From the NCBI GenBank assembly GCA_027382625.1, contig JAJKFJ010021234.1:124001-188000 (forward strand): a DNA stretch of 64,000 bases, given 5' to 3'. The notes beneath the pieces are model-generated. The model was given only the letters and a program-made list of their open reading frames with translations. It was not told the origin of the DNA and made no database searches. The stretch comes from Tetmemena sp. SeJ-2015. Lineage: Eukaryota > Ciliophora > Spirotrichea > Sporadotrichida > Oxytrichidae. Shown here piece by piece: positions 48,121 to 60,885 of this stretch (position 1 is the first letter of the stretch; each line of letters begins with the position of its first letter). The translations under genes and the position numbers were made by a program.

Positions 48121-49290
48121 GGGCTTTGAATATGATTAAAGAGGGAGAGATGAATTGTGGTAAGACGGGTGATTTTGATAATTTCAGACCTGAGGGTTCT
48201 GTTTCTAGAAAAATAGAGGATTTTGTGATTGATGCATCTGAGGTTGTAAGTTTGCCTCCCCAGCGCTCTAAGACTAGTAATAGACCTGTGGAGGTGGATT
48301 TCCGGGATAAAATGGAATATAGGGTTACTATTCTACAAAAAATGCACACCAAAATATAATACTTAATTTACACTGTAGAGCGATACATTTACAATTAATT
48401 TTCACCTATACTATGCCGAAATCTACTAAACATTTTAAGTTTGTGGGTCCCAGTGAGGAGGGATCGCAGAGGGTGCATATCTTATGTTTTATGAGGCTTG
48501 GTTTTATAAGATCTTTTGCTGAATTATATTTTACTAGTTAATGGGAACACCCTGCACAAATTAGCTCTAATTTATGATAATATTATTGATCTCCGTAGGG
48601 TTTGGCAATGAACTTGGCACAGCCCGCTGTGCAGAGATAGGTTATTGAGGATTTTAATTTTTGAAGAACATTGACTGCATAGACTGTGGCTAGGGGTAGA
48701 AGTTTGGCTGCTGCTGATTTTACATGGGAAAATGCTGTTGATTAAAATGGGAAAGTTAAAAATACATACAATATTTAATTTTAAAATGGGGATCATGATG
48801 GGGTCCTGAGGACAAGCGTCCATAGTTTTAGCCTCCATGAGAGCTTGACTAAATTATGGCTATAAATTCTACCATTCTCAGAATTAGCATTTATAAAAGC
48901 CAATCTTAATACAGTAAGAATTCTATATGAAGATATCTATGTTTTAATTGTCTGCTTAATTTGTAATTTGATTTCCTTTAATGCATTTTGAATAGAATGT
49001 GGTTATATCATTGATTTTGCATTCCCAAGGGATTGGTAGCAGTTTGGGCAGATGAGACTTGATATTAGAACTGTTAGCTCAAACCTTGGTTAGACAAATC
49101 TAATAACTTATAAAGTGCGTGTTTACATTTGATGTGTACTTTGTTTGAATGCGGCCCAATATGATGAGAATCTTTGAGAGAAACATGTGTCATCTACTAT
49201 TGCTACTGATTCGATTAGGGTGGATTAAATAAATAGAATTCATTTCCGGAGGGTATCCATTTTAAGCCAAATTTCTTCCACTGAACCAAA
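48121..49290 (+). CDS. Plus-strand coding-like blocks, unassigned
   Basis: Several plus-strand frames have protein-like composition: MIKEGEMNCGKTGDFDNFRP with IEDFVIDASEVVSLPPQRSK (48130-48360), MPKSTKHFKFVGPSEEGSQR (about 48413), and DFAFPRDWQQFGQMRLDIRT with TNLITYKVRVYI and CLNAAQYDENL (about 49015-49180). The strand is richer in G than C here, unlike the flanks. KVRVYI...LNAAQYDE faintly recalls the first strands of a C2 domain (ferlin type), but I cannot support this. Blocks are separated by TGA-containing gaps, as expected for unremoved IESs. Confidence 0.3.
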
Positions 49291-49299
49291 TAATATATA

Positions 49300-52200
49300 C
49301 AAATGAGAACCGAGGAGAGGTATTTATCTGCATCATCTAATATTCTTTATTTATGTATTTTTTAAAATAAAAAATATATTATTTGTGGTTTTTAGAATTC
49401 AAACACAACAAATCTACTTAAGACTGCAAAATTTTTAAAGGATTATTTTTATTAAAACAAATATCTAAGCTGGACAAAGCATAATTGATAGAATATAAGT
49501 ATAGATATTTCTTGATAGATAAACTCTAAAATGAAAAGATAGTTTTGCTAATAAAATTAATATTTGATTATAGAATACTAGTTAGTGCTATAAAAATATG
49601 AAGTTAATAATTATAGAGATAACAAATAAAAGCACATAAAATAGTAAACTTCATCTCTCGCCATGCATTAGAAAATTTCCTTACTTCAAAATAAAAAACT
49701 ATTCATAATTAAATTAATTTTTTACTACTTCAATTTAATGTTTGAAAGCAATGTGCGATGTATAATTTACAAAATTCTGATTTATTAAGCCTTTAACATC
49801 ATGGGTTGACACGTTGCATTAGGGACATGTTACAGCAGTTATGATCGTGTTTTAATAGGTGATATAAAAGCTTATTTTTTATATACCCTAGCGGGTTGTT
49901 TAATTCTGCTAATAATCTAATTAAGCCTTTAACTACTTATTTTTAAACTTCGTTTGTCTTTTTAAAATAGAAAAAAATACTTCTTTCTATTTTAATTTTG
50001 ATTCTTTCCACCTATTTCAGAAGAAATAAATCTATTTAAATAGTTCTAAATAAGATTTTATTTAATTAAGAGTAAATTAAAATACAGATTGTGGAGAAGA
50101 AAATTATTTTTATAGATGTAGGTTGAGGTTTATAAGCAATTATTAGATCTGTGAGAAGAGTAGCAGATTTGAATATAAAAAAAATATAATAGAATTAAAG
50201 TAAGTTGGAGCTGCAATTTATTTTGAAAATACTCTACTCTTCTAGAAATTAATAAATTAAGTTACATATCTCTCGCTCTCATTATAAAAGTTAAAGTTAT
50301 AACTCGAATCAGTTTGATTATTGCACAGAATCTATAATATTTCAAAAATTAAGTCAAATTAATTAGAGGAAAAAATAAAATCTTAGTACAAATAATTTGC
50401 AACTTTAAAAACTTAAAGTTTGTAGTTAAGCCAAAGTGAGTCAAAAATATATTTATTAGGGATTAAAAGAACATTAGATAAATATTTCAAATTGATCTCA
50501 AATATTACACTTGATAGAATTTTATCTTTAAATTTTTATAAAGAAGACAAATTATTGATAAATTTCTTAAATTAATCTATCTTATGTATAATTTTTTTCT
50601 TCACTTAAATTAAAGTTTAATTTCGGTTAAAAATAACTTTAAACGTATTTTAGAAATATTTAATCCAGAGAGCAAAGTATTTTAATTTAAAGTTCTTTCT
50701 ATTGTCTGATTTAAATTTATGATTAGAGAAAATAGAAATTCACCATCCTTATTTATAAATTAAAAGGGTTGAAATCACTCGAACTATTTCTCTTAAATTA
50801 TAGATCCTGAAAATATAGAAATCCTCCTTATCTCAAAAAGATAAGCTGATAAAACTTTATAAGAATTAATTTTGAATAAAATTATAATGAAGAATTGATT
50901 TATAGTTTTAATTTTTAAAAAAAAAGTTCTAAATTTGTAGGTAAGTTTTACCTTCTAGATATCGGGCATGTATTTATTTATGATTTTCTCCTTACCTTCT
51001 ATGATTGAAATCTGGGGTCAGAACTTGCATTTGTGATCATTTAAATGATAACTGCCTAATAAATAATTCCTATATAAAAATTTTTAATCCAATTTTTGAA
51101 ATATCAGATTAATACATTCTAAGATGTAGATAAGTTTCTAGAATAATTCTAGATTTATCTTTAACCACCTTTTGATGAATATCCAAAAAGTTCGTAGCAG
51201 TGATGAACTCAACATTAAGTCTGCAGACATCTCTAAAGCCTATGAAATTATGAAAGAAGATGTGCCTTTAATTTAAATAAAAATAATACATTTTTTAAAA
51301 ATTACAGACAAGAAAGTAAATTAACTTGCATTGTTCAAAGAATATTGCATTTTGTGGCATAATTTATGGGCTTGATGATTTTATGTTATTGTCATAATTG
51401 TTTTACACATTTTCTTAAAAGTTCAGCTGTTAAAGCATCTCGGTGATTAGAGGTTAAATAAATATGCAAATTAGAATTAAATAAAAAAAATATATAAAGA
51501 AAAATTGTGTTAAATTGTCTTTATCATCCTAAAAAAATACCCAAGACTTTTTAAGTATTCTATCTATAATTACTAAAGAAGACAAAATATTTTTCTTTCT
51601 TGATTAAATTTAATGAACTTACTTTTATTTACAATTTATTTAAATAGAGATTCGAAGAGCCTATTAAAAAGTAGTTAGTTTGTAAATAGAATTTAAAGGA
51701 AAAGTGAACAAAATACCTTAATTAAAATACAAAATAATTGTCTTATTTCTATTTATATAAAATTAAATCTAAATTAATGCTCACAAATTTATTTAAATTT
51801 CTCTCTATATTACATTTTATCGCTTTTATTAGTGAGATGATTAATAGTCTACCTTTGAGGTTGAAAATCCAGGCATTAACAGGGCTATTCTATAATGCTA
51901 TTAGGGTTTGTCTGACCTAATATGTTATTTTTATATGCTTCTGAGTTTATTATTGTGCTTGCTTAAATTAATAGAATCCATTTAATAGATCTTTTATAAT
52001 GAATTCTATCATAAAATTAGAAATAACTACAAATTTAATTGTGGGGCTCACTCATTCGTATAACTAAACATTTTCATAAAGAATTCTGTTAAAATTAAAA
52101 GTGGAGGTGTAAAACAATAGAACAGAAATATTTTTCCACTACGAAAGCATAATCGCCATGTGATAATACTAACTTTGTAAGTTAAGCTGTCTGATAGCTA

Positions 52201-52350
52201 TCAGAGAGTTATTATCTTCTGCAAGAATATAATTTGTAGTTTAATATCAAATAAAGCTTTTCATTTATTTTTCAATCCATTTTAATCGCTCATTAAAGTC
52301 ATTCAAGAAAATGAGAAAGAAAATTGAATTATAAATAATTCTAAAAATAA
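49300..52350. other. 3-kb AT-rich region with no recognisable gene
   Basis: Mostly A/T runs; I see no protein-like frame, transposon ORF, tandem repeat or RNA gene. It is the longest empty interval in the window. In this kind of genome such DNA is usually germline-limited and eliminated. Confidence 0.55.
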
Positions 52351-55342
52351 ATGCAATTTCAGTAACCTCCTGTTGCTCCTTTTTAGCAATTTTAGCAGCA
52401 GTAGATAAACTATCCTGATCCGAGCGTGTAAGCTAGTGCTGCCTTGCGATAAGCCGGCATGCTTCAGTTGAATAGCTAAAATAGACAGAGAGTTGGAGCT
52501 TAAATAGTTGGGGGAGGGATTGGTTCTAGTATGCCATTGGGGAATTTAATGGGCGCAGCATTAAATAACAGGATTAACGAAAACCTACGCTATTAGAAGC
52601 CGATTGCTGCAAACTCTTTGAATAATTCTGTCAATTACTAGATGAGCCCATTCATTGAACAGTCACCTGCTTTAAATATGGGCATCAAGAACTAATTACA
52701 CATTAAATTTTAAGTAAACAATGAAAGCTTTGGATTACATGATTTATAGGGCATCCAAAATCTCCATCAGATATAACCAGGTTATGGTCTTGCTTAGCCT
52801 CCGATTTAAAACTATTAGAGTATTTAAAAAATGGATATTGTATTGTAATTAGAGACTGCCATCATCCTAAATTAACTAGATGCCCGCTCAAAGGCTACCT
52901 TCTAGATCTCAAACTGCTAATCAAAGGCAGCATGCATAAGAAGTTGAAGTAGCTAAAGAGCTTGTTGGCGTTGTGAATAATCAGAATTAAGCTATCGTCT
53001 AGATGATTACTAAAATTCAAGAGGAGAAGGAAAATAAGGTCAAGTAGAGAAACCTTAGTACGTAATTTAATATTTCTTCCTTCCTTATAACCTTGCATTG
53101 ATGAAGAAGATTAAGCGTCTTGAAAGGAAAAAGAGAAAGTTAGCTGGAGAAGAAGATCTTTCTGATGAATACGACGACGAACTAGATGATATACAAGCAG
53201 AAATGATAAATTTGACCTCAGGCTCCTTAGAATTATTACGCTCCACAAATTCAACCTCAGTAACCGACCTAGCAATAATAGCCTTAGCCAGTTGTTAGAA
53301 GACCTTAGGTTGGAAACTAACTTAATAATGGGCATGCAATAAAGCCAGCTAGCTCCTAAGCAAATCATATGCGTTAAAGTGAGGACACTGAATCTATCTT
53401 TGCTTTAGCTGACTCTCTCGAGCCGGGAACTTACGTTCCTATTGTGCCATTTAATCAAGACCAGAATATAAGTAGAAGTGAGGATAAAGATGTGTTTAAT
53501 AATGGGTTCTTCGGATAAGTAGAACAAGATGAATATGACCCTTTTAAAGAAACTGATGATAAAATGAGAGCTATGAAAGAGCGACTGAGACTTAAAGCGG
53601 GAGATTATGGAACCTCAGATGGATTAACTATCAAAGAAAGAGTGAGGCAAAAGATGATAGACTATCACAATAATTTCCCATCATCTATGAAATCATCTTC
53701 AATTTTATCTAAAAGTAGAGGGAGTTAATAAGATCCACTGTAAGAATAGGCAACCAGTCTATTCTTAGGGATAGATCCTTCTAAGAATACAGATAGAGTT
53801 GGCACTGTAAATTCTTAGCAAAGTTTTTAAATAGGTGGTAGAAATGTGGCCTCTGGGTAAAACTCTAACTTTATGAATATAGTTGAGTAGCAAAGCCAAT
53901 TAGGCAGTAGACAATCAATCAAGTTCCAAAATGTTTAAAGTTCTGAGGGCTAAGAAAGAAAAAAGGTTGGTTTCGAAAATGCAGTTGTTGGAGGAAACAG
54001 TTATGGACTTGCCTAAGGCTTAGAACCTAGGAATTTCGTTATGGACAAGTTTTTGATGAAATTGGACCAAGAAAAGTAACTACAAAGTGAGCTCTATCTA
54101 AATTTATAAATGATGCTTAAGATAATCTAATTAAATGTAAAGAGAGATGCTCCTAAAGTAGATTATGCAGAATTGGTTAGGGATTTTAGAATTGATGAGG
54201 AAGAAGGCATGGCAAGAGATAGTAGATTAGAGCCTAAGGAGAATAATAAAGCTCAACTATCAGTTATTGATAAGATCTCTCAAGTTTAAAAGGACAAAAT
54301 TTCTAAACTTATAAATGCAGAGAAAGAGGCAAACCATTCTAGTAGTCCTCTAAAAGGAGGCAAAGCAGAATAAGTTGCTCTTGTTCTAGATATTTTATAA
54401 AACCATGAGACCGATAGCTAGCTCTTGAAAATGTTAACTTTCCATTATGATTGCTCAAGAGAGGCTGTAAAGTGGATGATTCAGATTTTGAAGCCCTTCT
54501 TTTTAGCACTAATGAATGAGCCAAAATATGATTACTCTAGAATAATTCTAGAAGAAGCTAAGAGAACTTTTGGCTTTATTGGAAATGATGATGACTTAGT
54601 AAAAATTTTGCAAAATTCTTCTAACATGAATAATAGTTAAAGCAGCGTCAGCTAAAATAAGTCAGCTTAATTGATTTTAAGGGATGGAGAAATCATTCCT
54701 CTTAGCAAGGAAAATTTGATGCGTAAATTCGAAGCAAAGCTTCAGATATTGTCTTCATGCTTTTAAAAGGCTAACATTGACTCAATACCTCAAGAGGTTG
54801 GAGAACAAATATGGAGTATGATGGAAGGCCCTTACAATAAACAATTTCTAACTCTCATGGAGTAGAACAGACTTTAAAATGAAGGAGGAGAGAATAGTTC
54901 GAATTTTATGTAAGAATTTCTTTCATTTATAGCATACATAGTGCTATTGAAAAGATAGAAAAGTCTATGATGATTGGCATGCTTTTATTGGGTTAAATAG
55001 CTACTTTGAGAATTTTACTATAGCCTGAATAAAGTGGCCTCGGAATAGTGCCATCCTAGATCATGAAAAGGTAAGAGTATAAATTTATTCAAGCAATATT
55101 TTTATAGGAATTTGAAGATATTTGCTACTGTGATGTACAACACCTTTAAAAGTTTTATAATAAGAAGCATTAAAGTAAAACGATAGGACTTCAGAAGCGA
55201 TAGTGATGGCATCAGTTCTGCTCTCTACGATAAGCACCTAATCGAAAGATATCTTATGGACATGAACAAGCAAAATGATCTTGAGCAATCAATGATAGAT
55301 TTCTTGACTAGAGTTATGTTCAAAATAAATCCTTATATTTGA
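52351..55342 (+). CDS. Q-rich protein with helical C-terminal half
   Basis: Starts MQFQQPPVAPFQQFQQQQIN and continues as Gln/Asn-rich sequence to about 52860. After a break comes a coiled-coil-like stretch (EVEVAKELVGVVNNQNQAIV; KKIKRLERKKRKLAGEED). From about 53240 a long frame of more than 550 codons follows with no TGA, including KMRAMKERLRLKAGDYGTSD, FVMDKFLMKLDQEKQLQSEL, SREAVKWMIQILKPFFLALM and EQIWSMMEGPYNKQFLTLME. It ends after further breaks with NKQNDLEQSMIDFLTRVMFK and TGA at 55340-55342. No known domain recognised. Residue periodicity suggests an alpha-helical scaffold. Breaks near 52880, 53060-53100, 53230 and 54960-55180 need IES or intron removal. Confidence 0.65.
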
Positions 55343-55399
55343 TATATTTGTGAACTTTAAATTCTTCCTACATATGCCAATGATGTGTCTAGATTTTGT

Positions 55400-55720
55400 A
55401 AATGTATGTATAAATGTATGATGCGTATATTAAGAAAGATAAATTGGTTTTGAAATTTTTAATTATGGTATAAAGTGCAAAACCTAAAATTTCCTTGGCC
55501 TCATCAACATATTTCTTCAGTTCTTTGAATACCTATGTTTATCTGGTTCAATTTTTTATGTAAGTAATCTTCATTCCCTTCCGCATTTGACATCATGTAA
55601 ATTGTACAGTGAGTAACTGATTTTTTGTAGTTTTTGGTATGCGCTCATTACTTGAGCTTCCCAGAGTTCTTTCATCACAAATTCTAAAAGAAAGGGAAGT
55701 AACCTCATTACAAGTAATAA
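55400..55720 (-). CDS. Short minus-strand coding-like fragments
   Basis: Frames read EFVMKELWEAQVMSAYQKLQ (about 55690-55630) and VFKELKKYVDEAKEILGFAL (about 55530-55460), both amphipathic and protein-like, in different frames with short gaps. The upstream part to 56060 is unclear. No family recognised. Could be a small gene or isolated segments of a rearranged one. Confidence 0.3.
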
Positions 55721-56140
55721 ACTTAATCTTCATTCTGAATATACATTTAGTCTTCACTGGTCTATCATATTGAAATTAATGTGCTTTAACATTACAACTC
55801 CATCTATTTATCATTATGTAATAATTTGCGCATTGCTGCTTTTGCTATTTTCAAGACTTATAAGGATACAAATTGAGAAACAAACTTAGTCTGTGACTTT
55901 TTAAAACCAATCGAAGAGTACGTAGATCATCTCTTAAGGCTACAAAAGCTAATACTTAGAAATGCATTAGCAAGCTACCACTCTCAATATTTCATAACTA
56001 TAGCAATCTCACACATAGAAGAGTAACTTAAACGCAACCAATACCAAAACTTAAGTTACTGGCTTCTTTTTCAACAAATATTAACCTTTCATTTTAAGAT
56101 ATTTATGAAATATGCAGGCTTATAACTTACAAGATCAATG

Positions 56141-56260
56141 AGTAACAATAAGTAAAGGAAAAGTAAGGGTGGTGGACAATCAAATGACATTGAACTATCT
56201 GAATTCGATAAACTAAGGATTTAGATGAGAGAATAGATCAGAGAAATTTAAAGATAATGA
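56141..56260 (+). CDS. Possible N-terminal coding fragment
   Basis: Reads MSNNKQRKSKGGGQSNDIEL followed by SEFDKLRIQMREQIREIQRQ, then TGA. It looks like a charged start plus coiled coil. No plus-strand continuation is visible before the oppositely oriented gene at 56575. It may be one segment of a gene whose other segments lie elsewhere or inverted, or a chance ORF. Confidence 0.3.
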
Positions 56261-56574
56261 ATTCTACGAGTAAGATTCGTTCAAATGAACGAAAGTAAAT
56301 TTAAATTTGCCGTTGACCTTAATTTAAAAGCAGTGAGTTTAGTAAATTGCAATTTAATTTCATAATTTTAAGTACTTAAGAGGCAGAAAATCATTGATTC
56401 TAAAAATAATCTTTTAAATAAATCAATTCATAAAATCGAAAAGGAAATACTATAATATTGATTATAAGCATTTATAAAAGGGATAGAGTTAAAGATAGAT
56501 AAATTAGCTAACTTATATCATTTTAGTATTTGTACATGCTTTCAAAAATATACATAAGCCTTTTGTCGTAAATT

Positions 56575-59308
56575 TCAGTTGCTATCATCTGAATCACATG
56601 ATCCCTCTGAGTCAGACTCATCAGAGGAGCTTGGCTTTCTCTTACTTTTTGCATTATTGCTTTATTTCTTTCTTTCCTCTGATTTTTTCTGCCTTAAATT
56701 ATCATTTTGTCCTTTCTTTGGGTCAGCTTATTTCTGAGTAGTAGATTTAGACATGAAATTGGTTAACGAAGGGAGCCATCTTTGAGATTCAGGGACTACT
56801 TTCTGAGAATTACTTCTTTCTCTTGTTTGAATTGCATTTGATGATGTCTATGCCGCTCTCTTAAACTAATCTCTGCCTGCTTATGAATTTGAGACTACTT
56901 ATACTGACTGAGTGCGACTCATATCTTCCTATCGCCTCTCTCTGCCCTCAATGATTTGCCAATCTTTGTTTGTTAAAGCTTTAGACTATAGTTTTTCATT
57001 GTAGAAATTAAATTAATATGATGAAAAATGTAAAATTCATATATTTAAAGTAGAATTTCTCATTTTGGTTGTCTTCGCTATCCATTAGTGAAACCAGGTG
57101 CTCGTAGGTTTAAACGATCTTAATTGCATGCAAATAAATTGAAATTTTGAGTGAGCATGCCTGCTCTTCAGTCTCCATGTTTTAAGATTCTCAGTATTAC
57201 TGCTTCCACCAAATAACCCTTTGCTGATAGTTTAGTAAAACTTCATTTCTATCGTAGACTCATCTAGAAGCTTCATAAGTAAACATAAATTCAAAGTTTG
57301 ACAAAAGAAATCTTCATCGAAGCAACGTCTAATATTTAAATACAGAGGAGCGATTTATTAGCAGTTTTCTAACTTAAGACCTCCAAAAAGTAATCACACT
57401 CTAAATCACTAGTGTCTTTTTTAAATCTGAACTCAAAAAATTAATTACAATTAAAAAGTAAAGGTATTTAAGTTCATTTTTATTAGTAAATTCTCAAATT
57501 TTATTATGCCTTTTGAACTCAAGATTTTCCTCTGTAAAATTTCCAACCTTAGTTACGCCATACTTTTATCCGAATACATCAATCATCATGAATTAGTTTT
57601 TCATTGCAAGATAATTAGAATATGTTATATATTACTTCATCTCAGTTATCATTTCGGATAATCTCTAATTCTCCTCCCCTTTTCAGACAAGAGTTTCAGT
57701 CAAAGCTTGCAAAGCCGCATCTTTCCCTTTAAGTGAGTCTTCTAACTTATAGATTGTATCTCTCAATTCGCCATTCAAATTATCTCTCTTCTCTATTTCT
57801 TACTCGAACTAAAGCCTAGTATCATGGCAAGGTTGCTATTATTTTGAGTATGAGCTATTTCCTTATAAAGATAACGTAGAGAAAACATTACATTGTAAAT
57901 ATCTATTTCCGCATTTAGAGCCTTAATTTTCGTTTTCCACTCTCCTTTTTCTTTTAAGAACCCTTGCTCTTATAACTTCAATTCCGCAGTTTTTTCTTTC
58001 TCCCATAAAATTTTTTGTTGTTAGAATTCTCGTTTAAGATCTTCTCTCACATCTATGAACTGCTCTAATTCTAAGGCTTTTTGTTTGAGGGCTCTCTCCA
58101 AGTCTTAGATTTCTTATTTCAAAGGTTCCAATCGCTTAGCTGCTTCTTCTGCATATTTGCGCATGTTACGCAGCTCTTCATCTTTGAAAGATAGATCTCT
58201 CTCGCATTTCTGCAAATTCATACTTAACTCAGAAATCTAAAAATTTAGAGCTGAGATTAAATTATAATGAATATCTTTTTCTCAAGGGCCACTCTGGAAT
58301 CGCTATCCTCTCCTGATTAGTTGTTTTTGGACCCGTCTCCTTATTTTTAGCCCTTAGATCCAAAGGCAAAAGATTTGGTGTTGCTTCCACCAGTTCCCTC
58401 TTTCTCGTGGTAAGGATTGGCGAGTAATTGGGCCTGCAGTTGGCAAATTTAATCGTGCTAATTTGTGTTCTCGTGATATAAATCAACATACTTATTCTCT
58501 TTCTCTCGGTTTTCTCTTTCAAGTAAATCGTTCTTTTATATCAGACTCTCGATTAATACACCCTATTGCTGATTTTTCTCTCTTTCTTCATTCACTGCTT
58601 AACTTAACACTTTCTTTAAACTCAAATATAAACATCAGAACAAATTCCTTAATGCAATAAACTTTATCTTCTTTAATCTCTTAATCTCAGTATGGAAATA
58701 ATATTTGAGTATAGCCAATAATTTAATCTCAGATTCAAGATCTTCTGAAACATTGGACTGCTTTTGCGTGTTTGTGGTGCTTCTACTATGCTGAGATCTC
58801 CCATCCTCATACTTTAAGTTTTAAATTAAGCCTATAATTTTAATAAGGCTCATCAGGATTGGTTGACTTCTTAGTGCTTTTCTTTTCTTTCTTTACTTTT
58901 TTATCCTTCTTATCCTTCTTAGGTTTCTTTTCTGGATCAGCCTAATCTGTCTCGCCACTTCTAATCTTAGAGGGAGACTGAGAAGAAAGTACACTGGTGC
59001 TATCAGCTTTTTCATCCGCCATAATCTAGGATTGTGCCACACTTCTTGTGGACTATTTCTTGATTTTAGAAGTTGATTTAGTTGCAACTTTTTCCTCCTC
59101 TAAATCGGTAGATGATCTTTAATTTTCTGTTGTCTTTTTACTCAAAAATAAACATTTACTTGAGCATAGTAAAAATATATTAGTATTTAAGAATCTTCTT
59201 ATTTGCAGTAGAATTAGATTCAGAGCCGTCACTTTATGGCCTATCGCCTAAGCCATTGTTATTTAAAACTTCCCCATCTTATTGAGAGGGAGTGTTCTAA
59301 GGATCCAT
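56575..59308 (-). CDS. Coiled-coil protein with Lys-rich region
   Basis: Starts MDPQNTPSQQDGEVLNNNGL. After a break comes SSTDLEEEKVATKSTSKIKK, then a strongly basic repeat KKPKKDKKDKKVKKEKKSTK (about 58900). The middle (about 58250-57600) is heptad-like, with LEQFIDVREDLKREFQQQKI and LKEKGEWKTKIKALNAEIDI. A S/T-rich region follows near 56900. The C-terminus is Ser/Asp-rich (PSSSDESDSEGSCDSDDSN) before TGA at 56575-56577. Likely a cytoskeletal or basal-body structural protein by composition only. Several unresolved breaks remain (58262-58650, 57000-57060 and others). Confidence 0.6.
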
Positions 59309-60179
59309 TGTAAGTGTAAATTTATAATTTAAACAATTCTTAAATATGATTATCTCTGTCAGAAATTATTCACTATAGATTATAATCATTCCTAATCAAT
59401 CTTGCCCTTCTTCTTTTTTAGAGAAGAGAAGATATATTTCAAATTATAGATTAAAGTGAAAGGGTTATCGCAGAAGATATATATTAAAATATAATCTTAT
59501 ATTTATAATGGTAGTGTTTTATCGATATTCTTCAAATATAAATTAAAATATATGTAATCATTTTAAAAAGAATTTTAAAACTTATAAAATAATTATTATT
59601 ATTCTCAGCATTAATTATAGTAGATGATTAAGTGACTAATTCAGTATTTTTAAGTGCCAACTTTTTGTAATTTGGTTTAATCTGCTCTCCTTATCTAGCT
59701 ATCTTGGAAGAACTAATCTCCATAAAATCCAACTAAATATAATAGCATTTAAAACTTATTTAATCCAAACAATTTAAGTTTTATCATTTTCTTGCTTATT
59801 TATTTGCAGTCAAAGATTATTTAAGTTATACTAAAATTCGTTTTTCTTGAATGCAACTTATAAAATGAACTAAATTTAGCCATTTTCTAATTTAAGATTA
59901 AATTTAAAATGAAATGAGTTTGAGTAATATTAACAAGAAACTGATAGCTTTCATGGACAAAAGATGGATTGAGTGAACAAATATTGAATATATAAAATAA
60001 CTTAAATTATGATCTATCTCAACTCTAGCTCTTCTAATACGCTGCTTGTCTCTTCCCTCTTCCTTGTCATCTCTTCTTTGTATTGGGAGACTCGTTATCT
60101 TATCTATTAAATAATGAGATGAGAGGGCTGTATTTACTAAATAGCGGCTAAAGTGAATCTTGCACGCACGCATCTAACC
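59309..60179. other. AT-rich intergenic
   Basis: Between the start of the coiled-coil gene and the stop of V-ATPase F. Open frames here lack protein-like composition. No RNA gene seen. Confidence 0.5.
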
Positions 60180-60670
60180 TCAGTCAATTTGCTTCAACTT
60201 CTCAAGTCCAACCTCATACATACACATGAAATTTAAAAAAGCAACCTCGTTTCCGTAGAGGATTCTTGCGGCTCTGTTAAGAATGATATCCTTTTCAGGG
60301 TCATAAGCAACATCCTTGGATAATTAACAATGAATACTCACTCTATTTCTAGATGTAATTATAAGATGGATGGGATTTCCATGACAGTGGGTATGACTTC
60401 CTGATGCTCCGTAATGAGATTTCTGATTTGCTCTGCTATGTTTTGAGAAATCATGATGATGCCGATGTCATCTCTGTCGAGCAACTTCTTGAAGAAGATT
60501 TCAATTTGAGAAAGGGTGGTGTCCTTGGTTACGATCAAGAAGTTAGACTCACCCTTGCGGTTGCGTTCACCGATTCCAGTCAGCAAGAAGCCAGTGACTG
60601 TGGGCTCATCTCCGATGACTGCCACCAATAGAGAACCCTTCACGCGGAAAGCCTTACCCTTCTTAGACAT
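60180..60670 (-). CDS. V-type proton ATPase subunit F
   Basis: Central-stalk subunit of the V1 sector, coupling ATP hydrolysis to proton pumping in vacuolar and endomembranes (family knowledge). After removing the 50-bp IES the frame is exactly 146 codons plus TGA. Visible: GSLLVAVIGDEPTVTGFLLT, GIGERNRKGESNFLIVTKDT, a region with IGIIMISQNIAEQIRNLI, VIPTVMEIPSKDVAYDPEKD and ILNRAARILYG. Typical subunits end shortly after this last motif. Here about 25 more residues follow (NEVAFLNFMCMYEVGLEKLK...), so the C-terminus is longer than usual. Start MSKKGKAFRVKG. Confidence 0.95.
60317..60366. other. IES in V-ATPase F (pointer TGGAT/ATCCA)
   Basis: TGGAT at 60317-60321 repeats at 60367-60371. Removing 50 bp gives ATC CCA TCC AAG GAT GTT, that is EIPSKDVAYDPEKD, the conserved C-terminal motif of subunit F. 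Confidence 0.93.
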
Positions 60671-60885
60671 TTATTACTACTCGAGATTAAAATTAATAAT
60701 ATCCTCCCCTCTTATCTTCTTATTATCCTATCTTGTCTTGAATAAGATGAGAGAGAATAGTTATTACATACTTAAGGATTTTTTGGAATCCATTTTTAAG
60801 AAAGTCTACTAAAATAGACCGAAACTTTCTAAAGAAGTCAAAAAGCATAGTCAAAGAAATTAAGAGACTTGAATTGAAAAGGAAC

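Noticed and set aside
49015..49290. A ferlin/C2-domain call from the KVRVYI...LNAAQYDE blocks
   Set aside because: Similarity is too short and the blocks are separated by stops. Recorded only as unassigned coding-like sequence.
55600..55720. G-protein alpha similarity in the KELWEAQ fragment
   Set aside because: No GTP-binding motifs or supporting neighbours were found.
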